Shown here: piece after piece, positions 1-12,900 of the stretch | How the letters are laid out: every line of letters starts with the position of its first letter | Numbering within the stretch: position 1 is the first letter of the stretch | Origin: Ectocarpus siliculosus | Lineage: Eukaryota; Sar; Phaeophyceae; Ectocarpales; Ectocarpaceae | NCBI GenBank assembly: GCA_000310025.1 | Contig: FN649741.1 | Span: forward strand, 631,615-695,614 | Length of the DNA stretch: 64,000 nucleotides | Direction: 5' to 3' | Program-made: the position numbers and the translations under genes | The notes under the pieces: model-generated | What the model was told of the DNA's origin: nothing | What the model saw: the letters and a program-made list of their open reading frames with translations, nothing else | Database searches by the model: none

Positions 1-602
1 TTAGCGCGAAACGTCCCCAACACTTCAGGTTTTAACCTACTGCCGCACATCGGTGGGGGAGCTTCTATTCTTACCTCACGGATGACGTTGACCCCTCTGA
101 ATCCGAACGACAGGTTGGACACCCCGCCGGAAATCTTGCAGTACGGGCAAATCTGGACGATAAGACAAGCACGATCCGCGGAACGGTGCGCAAACCGGCG
201 TGAGATCGATCTACAACGAAGGGTGTGTTGAATTGACCATCAAACGTGGGCAGTGAACGTACTATCCACGATACATGCAGTGCCACCACTAGACGGTCTT
301 CTGACTTGATAGTATCCACGATGAATGCCGCGCGATCGCATGACAGGTCTGACTTGATCAACAAACACGGGCAGGTAAGTACTATCCACGACACATGCAA
401 TGCGACCACAAGACAGGTCCAAACATTGCCACGACCATTACACTCGCATAGGCGAGCGAGACCCACTGCCCACGACAAGCGGAGGGCCAACAGCTCGGGC
501 TTTTTTGCCGCGGAATAGTACAAAAGACCTTTTTTTCTTCACGAGATTATCATAACATCAGAAAAACAACGGCGGCCAAGGGGCGACAGCAAACATACAC
601 AC
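1..602. other. Intronic stretch of metH with a short degenerate tandem repeat
   Basis: This is the start of the metH intron that follows the exon ending at 603; no further metH exon is recognisable before the edge. Between about 235 and 420 the phrase actatccacga plus about 30 flanking bases recurs three times (near 262, 313 and 388), with gacttgatcaacaaacacgggcag-like sequence also repeated, so it is a degenerate tandem duplication. No other gene signal is seen. Confidence 0.5.
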
Positions 603-674
603 CTCTTTGATCCTCTCCGTTGCTTGGATGAAGTCGACAGCGTAGTTGTTGTGCTCGTCGATGCCCGTGGCGAT

Positions 675-710
<36 letters not shown>

Positions 711-918
711 GGGGAAGCCGACCTGGGATGCGGCGTCAGTCGGCAACAACTCGAGATTTGGCTTAATTCGATCGCAGTTCCCGTGTGTGATACAAGCAAC
801 AGCGATCCTTGTGAAGTGAAGTTCCTAAGTACACGGGCGGCGCTGGCGTTTCGTCGGCTGCTATCTAATCTGTCATATCAAATGGTGCTTGATTTGGGAC
901 AACGACAACTGCGTGTAC

Positions 919-967
<49 letters not shown>

Positions 968-3900
968 CATACCGCATGTGTTTCTCCCCCCCCCTCAAAA
1001 TCTCGCCACCTCCCCTCTTCCGTCTCTCGGCATCACACACCCGACCGAACCCACCTCGTCGACAAGCATGTCGTAGGAGCGCTTGCAGATGCGGACTTTG
1101 TTGTCGCAGTCGGCGGCCTGGCCTTCCTCATCGAAGGCCATCACCACAACCGCCGCTCCGTGCGCCTTGACGATCCTCGCGTGTCGTTTGAACTCCTCCT
1201 CGCCGACCTTTCCGTTGACGTCATCGTCAGCAGCACATGTGAACATTATAAGAAAAAAAAAAACAGGAAGTACGCGCTTGAACTCTGCCTCACCGACCTG
1301 TTCGGTGACGCCATCGTCAGCACACCAGAATACCACAAAAAAAAAAAACAGAGGTAAGAGCTTGAACTCCGCCCCATCGACCTGCTCAGTGACGTCATCG
1401 TCAGCAAAAGATGAACATCATAAAAAAAACAAGAAAAAGCGCTCGAAATCCGCCCCGCCGACCTGTTCAGTGACGTCATCGTCAGCAAAACATGAACATC
1501 ATAAACAAAACAAGAAAGAGCGAACGAAATCCGCCCCACCGACCTGTTCAGTAGCTTAGAACAAGGAAGGACAGTCTTGAGGGGGCGGGAAGATAAAAGT
1601 CCTTGTTGAATGTGGGAGGTCGACAAGAAACACCCCGACTCCGTTGCAGTCGCTCGGACGGGGCGGCAAGTAAAACCTTGTTCCTAGAAAGTACTTCGTA
1701 TATTGTAAATAGTATCATACAATCAAAGAAAGACTACCCATTCGAGAAACCGTATAACGACAGCATTCCCAGGGGGAGGGGGGTTGAAGTCTTTACAGTG
1801 TTGTTTTATGTGGGAGGTCGGCAAGAAACACCGCAACTGGGTTGTAGCTGCTCGTCATCGTTTCATCATACAAAACAGCTGTCCCCATCTGTTTTTTTCA
1901 ATCTCTAAGTTCAACCTCCCAACCCCCCCTCTCTCTCACTCCTCCCCTACCTCCGACAACCCTACCCTACTTCCCTCTCTCACCGACTCCCTCTCAACCA
2001 TGGCCCGTACCCTCACCCACGAGCAGAAAGAACTTTTCGAGTCTCTTTCGGATTGCGACCGAACCGCTCTCAACGCCATGAAGCCTTTCTCACCGACTCC
2101 CCCTCAACCATGGCCCCTACACTCACCCAGAAGCAGCTGGCGTTAAGAGCGGTTCGGTCGTAATTCGAGAGAGATTCGAAGAATTATGTGTGCTGCTGGG
2201 TGAGGGTCATGGTTGAGAGGCAGTCGGTGAGACAGGGAAGTAGATTTCGGGTTGTCGGAGGTAGGGGAGAAGTGTGAGGGGCGGGGGGTTGGGGGGTTCG
2301 AACATGGACACTGAAAATCCAGACGGGGACAGCTGTTTTGTATGATGCGCTACATGTAGTGCGACGAACGAAAATGCTGAATCTAGAATTCACACATGGT
2401 TTAGTCACCCAAATGAACAAAATGTGTTCCGTTTTTCATAAAACGGCAGTCGGAGTTAGTCCGAGGAGCTGCAACAGACGCAGCAACCACCACGCACCTT
2501 GAGAGAGATGGAGTTGACGATGCTCTTGCCCTGCACCCACTTCAGACCGGCCTCCACAATGGGGAACTTGGACGAATCGATCATGAACGGGACCTACGCA
2601 TTGGTCGAACAAAAACCGAGAAAAAGTCAGTTGTTTCGAGAAGAAGGCCGTCCATATCCTGTGTTTGCGGAGGTCATATAATAGTGTCACGGGCTGGGTC
2701 TTGAGCCGCGGGTTACATATGGACTTGACTTCGAGGCTGTGTCGACCACTACGGCGATGCTTTAGAAAAGGAGGTAGGGGCACGGCAACAGACGCATCGT
2801 CCAAGGGTACATAAGCAAGCGGTGGAATTGCGACCGAGACGGTTGCTGAGGAAAACCGCCGAGGCACCATGGGAAATCGGGGCGTCCCTTGCGAGGAAGT
2901 CCTTCCGATGCCGTTACAGCTCATCACAAGCTGATGGGCAAATACTGTATTATAGTAGCCAACGATGACAGAAGACAGCTTGCGAGAAAAAATAGACGCG
3001 AACAGGTGCTTGCGACACGAAGAATGGTCGAGAGGGCAACGCATCGTTTGTGGTTGGTACCAGGGACCCCCCCCTTTTGGACCCCCCCCTTTTCCTTTTC
3101 CCTGTGTCGTCCTCTGATTCACCTTGCTAACGTCTGGCTCGGTGACCGCGATCTTGCAGAACTTTTGCATGGCGGCCATGCCATCAAGTAGGCCGTCGTC
3201 CAGGTTGATGTCGATCACCATCGCACCGTCTTCCACCTAGCAGCAATAGCAGCAACAACACCAAAAGGTGAAGCAACGCGTCGCAAAAACAAGAGAGGAT
3301 AACGTCAGAACTCGCACCGAAGCTAGAGCATGACGTGCTGGTGCGCGATTTTGCAGCGGTAGCACCAGCGGCAGCAGCAAGTAGCTCACAGCAGTAGAAA
3401 CCGAGCCAACTACTCAGTACATGACACAAGACGCTCGGACATAAGACACGTCTTCGACTTCAAAGTCAACGGCATCACGGTGAAAGACGTGATCTGCCAT
3501 TCCCTGTGTACCTGGGTAGAGCCCACCACGGGTTTCCACATATGCAAACAACAGCAACGACTACATTTACAACGATAACCACGACATCAACACCAACGAT
3601 GGCGACAACAACCACAACGACAACATCAACATCAGGCTTACCTTAGAGACAAACACACAGCACACTCGAACCAAGAAGCACAACAGGGCGCAGGGGGAGG
3701 GGGGCTCACCTGTTGCTTGGCAACGTCCATAGCTGTCTGGTAGTCACCTTTGAGGATGAGCTTCTTAAAGCGGATAGAACCGCTAACGTTGCACCTGTAG
3801 TGTTGCGCGCCAGAGACAGACAGATCAAGATTACGGAAAAAATGACACACCTACCGTAGGTTGCATAAGATATCGCACCCCGGGCAGATTTTCAAAGCTC

Positions 3901-6900
3901 GATTACTCCATGACGAAGAGGATGCCGAAATTGAAGTAGACGTTTTCGGAAAGCTCTCGACGATAAGGGTCCAATGCCGTCATTTTCGGCACCATCACTG
4001 TTTTTCCTGCCGAGATATCGAGCTTCGAAAATCGGTACAGGTGGTGTGATATCTTACGCGGCCTACGGTATGCACACGTATCGTACAACACACGACCCGC
4101 CCAGGCCCCGCAAAAATGAAAGTACCCTGCTCGGACACGTAGCTGTCGGGAAGCCCACGTGTTGGGGCGGAAAGCAACCAACGCCAGAGAGCCTTCGTCG
4201 TCATCGTTGTTGGCCACCAACACCATACACTATACACTATACAATAGATACGTCTTCAAAGGACCTTCCCTCAACGCCCCCCCCCCCCCCTGGATGTACT
4301 GGCATCACTCATACCCCGGCAAGGGGGCGTGACAAAAAGGTCAACGGAATCACTTGTTGTCTGTGACACAACGAGGCAAATAAAGGACCCTGTGTAACAA
4401 TACAAAATGAAACAATAAAAAAACGCTGCCAGGTTTTGCGGAAGGCACCAAAATGGCCGGTCTGTCGGCGCACCTTAGGAACAACGTCAGCTATTATACC
4501 ACTCGTCCGTCCTTGCTCACTCACCGTTCCCCGACGTTCAGGAACTGGAACCGCTCCTTGGTGACGATCAGATCCTCGAGGCCGGAGAGCCACATGAAGG
4601 GCTCGCGAGGGGGCGGCAGCGCGCGAGTGCTGCAAGGCTCAACCGCGTCCTTCATAGCCTGCCGTCGAACGAAATGACGTCAAGATGCAAGGGGAAGAGG
4701 ACAGGAGGGATGGAACCTTGAGCTTTATCAACATGACCGGGTCGCGGAGCTCAACAAGGGAGCACCGGCTCAGAGTTCAGAGAACAACACCATGCGTGCA
4801 TGAACCCTAGCGTTAACTCTTACCGGTACCGGAAGACAACGCGGTATATTTGGACAAGATACGCCTCATGGGAAGTAGAGTGTGGCTCTTTTGCAGCATA
4901 CGCCACGGAGTGAATATATCCATGGTATTTTTTTCTGGTCGTCTTTCCCGTTGTTCGTCGCTGCGGGCATACAAGACTGCGTGATATTCATCATTCATCT
5001 TCGATGCACATACACACACACGCTTTTTTCTCCGCCCTCCCCTTCCTTCTTGCCTTGATGTGCGCCGGGGTCGATCCGCAGCAGCCGCCGAGCATGTTGA
5101 TGAGCCCTTCCTCGGCGAAGAGGAGGTTGTCGCGAGCCATGTCCTCGGGGGTTTCGTCGTACCCGCCCATGGCGTTCGGCAGCCCCGCGTTGGAGTAAAC
5201 GTGGACGAAGCACTCCGCCACCTTGGCGAGGCGCTGCAGGAACGGCCGCATCTGGGAGGCCCCGAGGGCGCAGTTGAGCCCGATGCAGAAAGGCTTGCAA
5301 TGCCTCATGGACACATAGAAGCCCTTGCAGACGGCAGCAGTCGACGGTGTGGCGTGGAGTGGACAGGCGCGTTGTGGGGATTGGACGGGGGGTTATTGCC
5401 TGTCAGAAGGCGTGTCTCAGGGACAGCGGTGCTACATCATTAGTATACCGACGGTAGTACTCCTATACGGCATACCATATATGCACTTCAACACCGAAGG
5501 CGTCGCGGTTCACCTGTCTGTTGCACCCCGGAGCAATCGCGCAGCCGCAACAGGTGACTTGTACCGCAGCCCAAAAGCATTGACAACCACTTCAAGTACA
5601 ACCTCCCACGAGGTTGAGCAAGTAAGCGATCAAACCGTGCATCTAAATACTCATAACGATAAGCGAGCAGCCCCACGGGACCACTCCAAACCATACCATG
5701 CTACACACCATACCACATGACACCATACCATACCATACCTCTGTGGTCTGACCGGAGAGCGTCCTGCCCGACTGGTCCACCAGCGTACCCGACACGAACA
5801 GAGGGACGTCCGTAATCCCTTGCTCGTCAAAGTACCTGCCGTAGCGTGTACGCGTGGATAACGTCGGCAACAACCGGCACACCGAGGGGAGAAGCTTGGC
5901 AACCAACGAGCTAAGTGGCACAACTGAAACCGAGGCAAAGGCCGCATAGGTGTTGGTTATGTTTTCGTCCTTTTCAGTATGGCGCCAGCCCCCCCATTTT
6001 TCGTGGTGGGCGTGTACTACACGTGTTTAAGTGTACGAAGAGTACTACACTTTCAGTGCATTTTTTCGTACAACTACAACCGTCCAGGGTCACACAGGAG
6101 GGGGTAAACACCTGGGCTTTTTTCTTCTTTTTGTTTTTGTTTTCGTGCCCAACTTCCTCCTGCGGTGCGTGCTGATTTTTTTTTTATCGCGAGAAGGGTC
6201 CAGCCGTCCCTTTCCTCGTCAACGGTGCTAACGTCGGCGCTTGGAACTCCGGGGCTTTTCAGCTTTTTCGCTTTCATCCGCAAATTCGTAAATTCTTCAC
6301 CCCATGGGGATTCGAACTCACGACTACTATACTACAAGAGGTTTCGAGGTTACCACTAGACCACCGGGGCGACCGATAGCGGGCATGAGTCAATTGTAGA
6401 GTCATCTATCGTCACGTGACGCAGAAAAAAAACGCCATTGGAGACACCAGCAGGGACGCTTGCAGCCACGGTACTGGCCCCCGTGCGCACGTGGGGGGGG
6501 GGGGGGGGGGATGGGTCCTGTCCCCGGGTGTGCCGGCAACGCCTTGGTGCAGGCATACCGAGCGACTTCTGAGTCATCGAACTCCTCTCCCTGGTCCGAA
6601 CCCGATCCATTTGCACCCGTCTATGTATATATATAAGCAGCACAAACCGTGCAACACAGGGCAGTTCAGGTGCTGGGCCCTGTCACTTTTGATATGTCGC
6701 GATTCTACTTGACGTCACACACGAACAGAAAACCGCCATCTTTTTAATTAATACGAATGTATGTGGACTCACTCTCGAACCGCAAACACTCCGGCCTTGG
6801 CGTTAAGCGTGTCGAAGATAGTCTCTACGATGATGATGTCCGCCCCGCCGTCGATCAAGCCCTTGGTCTGGTCCTTGTAGGCCACCACCAGCTCGTCGAA

Positions 6901-9900
6901 CGTTACGTTTCGGAACGAAGGGTCTTCCACATCCTGCGCGGGTTGTGGGGTAGGTTTGCGTTGTCGAGCAAATGGATTGGTCGAGAGTTTACCCTGTCAA
7001 CCGATTGGAACCATCCGATTGGTCGATTGACTGGTCGACAGATATACACCAACGGACTGGACACCGGTCGCGCTTTGGGTATAAAAAACCTCTCCCATGA
7101 GCAGATCTCCCAAGAGAGGCAGGACTGCAAACGCGTGAACAGCAATCCTCGAAGGGACGACCTCACCAACCCGAACCTTTTCTGTCCAACCCCCGTTCCG
7201 GCAAAAGGTTTTGGTAACTCCACGCCATCAACGAACAAATCCCTCTCAGCAAGCAGCACCCGGCGGCGCACCCACCAAAGCACTCCCCTCTAAACTACTC
7301 CGTTGGTTTCACCGCCTGGGTGGGTGATGGGCTCAAATTCCTGTGCGCGCGCTCAAAAGCTTCCCAAAAAAACAACAAAAGTCTCACCGGAGAGATGGAT
7401 CCCGTCCGGTTCGTGGGACCGAGGGCTCCCATCACGAAGCGCGGCTTGGTGGGGTCCTTGGCCGTGGCCTCTTCGCAGGCCTCCCTCGCCAGGCGGGCGC
7501 TCTCGAAGTTGAGCTCGTAGACGTCCTTCTCCATCTCGTAGTCGGCCATAGCGATCGTGGTCCTGTGCCCATGTATACATACAAGAGGGGGATAGTATTG
7601 TTTCAGAAATTGGTGTGGCGGTATAGTGGGATGTATACATGGCACAGGAATGTAGGGGCATATGAAAGCTCTCGTTCACAGCTTTCATATGTACTTAAAA
7701 GATTTGGTCACTTTTCATGCTTCGGCGTTGCTTTCTCTCGCGGCAGCTAGTCTTTCTCGCGGTTGCTTCTCAGGGGCACGCAGGAGGCTCGTCGGTGCAC
7801 TAACGCCCGTGTCCGGAGCTCGGTAGGCCTCTGTGGCGCGTTTGGTTTACGGCCAAAGTTGCGAAAACTGGCTCAAAACCCCGGGGACGCTTTCCGCGTT
7901 GACAAAGCCTGGCGAGCCAATTCTGAAACCTATCAAACCCATCAAATACGACGGTTTGAAATATTTGCCTCTTGCTTCTCCACTTTCATTCGTTCTTTCA
8001 TTCATTCATTCGATGATTCATGGTGGTGACTCTTCGTGTCATCGCGTTGTCCAACAGCAGTACCTACGTTTACTACACTTCGCAGCGGGCCAAGTGTAGA
8101 CAAGTCTGAGAGCATGCATCCAGCCGCAGTGTTGAACATGTCCCATTATTTGTGGTGTTGTTTCGGCTTCAAATACGTTTGGTTCTCATCGGAAATCTGC
8201 CATCATCAATCAAAGACATCATGGAAGTCTGAGTTTTCGCTGCCAAAATTTTGTCCGCTCGAGCTGGCTCCAATGTAGAATAACAATGTGCGCGATGTTT
8301 GTGCGGAAATACAAGCGTTGTAAGGCACACAGTCCCTCTTTGGGCAATGCGCATGTGGTCTTACGTCACCTGAGGGAAGGTAGACACCCACGTCCCGAAG
8401 GGAGATCTTGTATGATATATTGTTCGTTTGGGTTTGTAGTAGGGCCTTAAAGAGAAATTCAGTTTCCATGTACAGGGATCCTTGAGCAATACCACTGCTG
8501 TAGCGCACAAGAGCTAAGGTAGTCGTGGGAAGAAGCATTATTATCAATATTATTATGAATGTCACCTCAGACTGTCGTAGATTGTGACGTCAGATGACCT
8601 GTCGGAGATCTACCGTCGGGGTGTTGCCACAGATAGAGTCAGTGTACGGTGGACGCTGAACCTTGCTGCAGCAGGCTCGCTCCCCCCCGATTCAAAATTC
8701 TACCCGTTCCGTACCCATTCGGCCTCTCCACAAGAGGTTGAACCGTTTGTCTCCACAACTGAAGGAACTTGAGCCACACGCAAACCTGGAGACCTACGTC
8801 TCACATTATTATTCTTACAATATGACCCAACGATCCCATCTCTATCTAAGAAGAGAGTCTACACACCATAGATCAGCACCTTTTATTCCTTCCTCCTCGA
8901 GAACTGGCTCTTTCAAGACAAAATCTCCCAAAAATAATACGCGAGGCATCCCACTGAACACCATCGGTTTCGTTCGCATCGCAGGCACACACACACTCAC
9001 GCTGAGAAGGTGTTGGTGGCGATGATGTCCGAGCCCGAGTCTACGTATTTGGTGTGGATCTCCTTGATGATGTGCGGCTGGGTGATGGACAGCATGTCGT
9101 TGTTCCCCTTGACGAGGATGTGGTAGTCCTGCAGCATTGGCACGTTCAAGATCAACAGAGCGCGTAAGCCCAACCCCACACAACGGGGTTCCCGCAAGAA
9201 TCGACGCTAAAAAAAGCGTATCTTATGACGTCCGCTCAGGGCTTCCATACGTTTCAGATGAAAAACAAAAAAAAGGAAGGGAGGTGTAAACTCTGCTGTG
9301 TCATTATTATGACCCAAAGAATCCATCTCTATCTATAGAAAAAGAGTCTAGATAGATTAGCAATGGATCCATAGCGTCAGCGAAAGTTCTCTGTTTTCCC
9401 ACGATTTTCCCGAACAGCACACGGCGATTTCTCCCCTGTGGGTAGGTCTAGAAGATAGTTTGGTAGCCATCGTGCATCTCTCTGTATGTTACACTGGTTA
9501 GGTGTAGTAGGAAGGTGTTGGGTAGTTGGTTCGTCGGGTGATTTTACTCCCTGTTTTCCTCGCGTTGATCCCTAGCTGGCGGCGCGTGGTCGTGGCGTCA
9601 CGGTTTCAGCATATATGCGTAGGCGAGCTTCAGCTGGCGAACGTTGGCAGGTGTACACGAACAGTTTGGCGTGTACGCACGTTGGTGAGAGCTTGTTCAA
9701 CTTGTACCACCGCAGCCCACGTACGTACAAAAAAATGGAACGCAGCACACATGTGAAATATTGGAATGGAAGCCGCCCCTGAATCAGTCACGTGAACCAG
9801 CAGTAAGGAGCAGAGCAGTACGGTCTCTAAAGCTTTATAGCCCGTCCTCCTCAAGTCCTGTCGGAGATGTCTACGTGCACAACGGCTGGATCCGAAACGC

Positions 9901-12900
9901 CGGCTAGGTACTCCGCAAACCAAGAGATGGGGCAGCTAAAACACCATGACCGCTGTCTGCTTTTCGTGTCGCATTTTTTTAACCCATACGTGACTGGGTT
10001 AATTTGGATTTTTTCCGTTTTTTCCCCACAGCTGGCTCTCTGCGGTCAAAGATCTTCCAAGCATGCGTGTACACCCATAAATCACGGCGGCAAGCATGGT
10101 GCAGCAGTGGGTCCATGTGTGGGGCTCACAGGGATGGGGACGCGGTATATGTAAGAGTGACGAACAGGAGTACAGTAGTACTACTGCTGTACAGCAGTAG
10201 CAGTTATGCTGAGAGAAATAGACTACAGCAGCAGCAGTAGTTTCTGAGCAGGTAGGTGATGTGCATGCCTGTCTCCGACAGCAACCGTCCGCACAGAGGA
10301 TGTACCTGTGCAAGCAATACCTGTTGGCACATCTTCTCCACCTCATCCTTGGACAGAGCATAGGGCAAGCGCATGTATATGCTAGCGGCACTAGATGCGA
10401 AGACGCTGACGGGAAACCGCCTCACAGAAGCGCCAGATCGACGAAAAAAACGGCCCGCTCATCAGAGAATCGAGACCATCATGCACTATCGCACAAAATG
10501 CATAAAAATCGTGATGAGTCTTACTGTTCTGTACTACAAATAGAGAGCTGTGATCGGAGCTGTAGTCCCGAAAACCCTTGCCTTTGAGCGAAATTTTGCA
10601 CACAGCAGACGAACCACCCTTCACTCCCAATACTGGGAACCACACGCACCGCAACCACAACAACATCAAGCACCGAGGCAGTACGTTAGCATCGGCTCCG
10701 GTGTGCGCTTTCTCTGCTCTCCCCCGCGGATGCGGCACCGGGTTGATCACATGTTCAGGGTGCGGTATTGTGCGTTTGAATCTTAGACTACATACAGCAG
10801 TAGATTGGATCTGGAAAGGCTATCTGCCCCCACGTCAGAAAGATGAGGCATGGGTGAATAGTGTTGTACTATGTGAGTCCTGTGCGCATTGCTGATAAGC
10901 GTGCTATTGGGGTGGGCTGCCTGTGTCTCCCTGCTGGTCTCTATGTAGTTTTTTTACTCTTAGCCGAGGCACAACGGCGATCTTTCGGCACCCAAAGTGA
11001 TCGGAGCTGAGAACGGAGCTGAATCGGCCTGTAGTCACGCAAGGGTTAATATGACACAACGAATCCATCTCTATCATAGAAAAGAGTCTGAGACAGATTA
11101 GCAATGAATTCATTGCGTCAGAAAGCACCTGTATGTCTACGGTTTCCCAGACAGCATATAGGGACATCTCCCCTGCGGGTAACAGGCTCAACAAGACAGT
11201 TTGGTAGCTGTCTTGTGTGTCTCATACATGTTATGTTGGGAAGGTGCAGCAGAAATGTGTTAGGTACTGGTCGGGCGTTTTGTGTGTATACACGGCTTGC
11301 TGGCTCTTTCGGGGGTAAATAGCCGGTATTTTCCGGCGGCGGCGTGTTTGCGTTTCGTTGTGTCATATTAAGAAAAATAAAAAAAAGAACTTTCCCACAG
11401 ATGAAATGTGGTTAGGATCGACCGGGCGAACCGGCTGACTTATGAAAGTACGTCAGTCTCGGTGTGGCTGAAAACAGGAGATGCTTTACAAAGGCCATGA
11501 TCTGAGACTGTATGAGGGGGTGTCATGGGAGAGGATAAGCTGCTCTCCGGACGAAAAGACAGAGGCGGTATACCGCAGAACTCGACATGTTCTGCAACCA
11601 CCAGGGGAGACGACGAGACAACCGTTACGCACCTGTGATGCCGGCATGTATGTGCGCTCTCCACACATACATCTCGTGAAATATTCTTGTTGAGGGAGAA
11701 CGGGCAATACCGCCAGAGGCGCGGAGAGATGGCACTCCCCCCGTTTGTAGACCTATTTTCAAAGCTCGATTGCTCCGACAACAAGCTTGTGCCGACACCT
11801 AAAATGGTGGTTTTGGAACCATCTCGTCGAGGGCTTGCCGTCGACGTACCGGGCTCTTTGCGCACCCCCTTGATTGTGGAGAAATCGAGCTTTGAAAATC
11901 GGTCTGGCGGGGGTGCTATCTCTCCGCCTCTTGCGGTAGGACTACAGCAGTACATGCCCTTGACAACGACAGACCGGGCCGAAAAGCTGAATCTCGTCGC
12001 ACGCATGCTTGCTTTCTGACACATCTTGGTCAGAACCGCGACCTTACCCCATGGCGGCGTAGCCTACACGCGACACAACAGCAGCACTGCTGCTGCTACT
12101 GCTGCTGTAGTGCAAGAAATGAGCTTTTCCGTGTACAAGCTCAGTCTCCACAAGGTGCCGCGACGGGTGGCCGTCATGTTGTGCACCGTACTTCGTAGTC
12201 TAAACTGCATGGCCTTGTGTGCCGAGAAATGACCGTATTGCCGGATTGTGTTGCCGATCGATGCGTGTGAGCGGCGTGTTTTTTTGGCGCAACCTAACGA
12301 CGTGTGTAGATCTGCTTCATTTCGTTCTTCGTTTTCGACGAAAAGTAGCATTAGTCGAATTATCAGCATTATGTTCGGATGGGCATGAAACGAGAATAAG
12401 TATTTTTCATGTCGGCACGACATCATCAGCGACCTTGTATAGTACTTCATACACCGTACTGCTGCTGTCGGTACATGGCCGAAAATGTCGTTCTGTTTCG
12501 AGTTTCCTTCTCCCCCCCCCCAATGCCGAAGCACGGGGGCCACGAGGAACGTTCTCCTCCATGACGCACCGCAGCGGTGCTGACTTAGAGTGACATTCAA
12601 GGGCAAAACCAAACGCGATTGGGACCTCAGGGCTAATGCTCGTGCTGCTGTACGTGCGTGGTCGAGGCTCATGACTAAAAAAAAAATGCTGCCTCTGCTG
12701 CTGCTGCTGCTGCTGTGCATCTGTGCATGTGTGCTGCTTGGCAACTATCCATACATGTACATACGCATAAACCTACACCGCTTACACCTTTGCTTCTACC
12801 TACCAAGCAAGTGCTGCAAACGTGAACAACGGCAGGCAGCACTCGCCTTGAACCGCTCTCCGCGGTAATCCTCCTCCCCTAGCTTATACTTCTGAATCAT

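Noticed and set aside
246-518. Plus-strand 90-residue frame over the left-edge repeats
   Set aside because: It is created by the degenerate tandem repeat with in-frame copies; no similarity to a known protein and it lies in a metH intron.
1083-1559. Plus-strand 158-residue frame with repeated [14 protein letters not shown] blocks
   Set aside because: It is the antisense reading of the tandem splice-acceptor repeat and the metH exon 1055-1207.
5054-5060. Extending the metH exon past 5054 to a later GT donor
   Set aside because: That would insert about 15 Lys/Arg-rich residues ([12 protein letters not shown]) between the zinc-binding domain and a conserved segment; the GC donor gives the expected family spacing.
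6301-6374. A functional tRNA gene on the minus strand
   Set aside because: A-box and B-box are present, but the acceptor and T stems do not pair, so it is listed only as tRNA-like.
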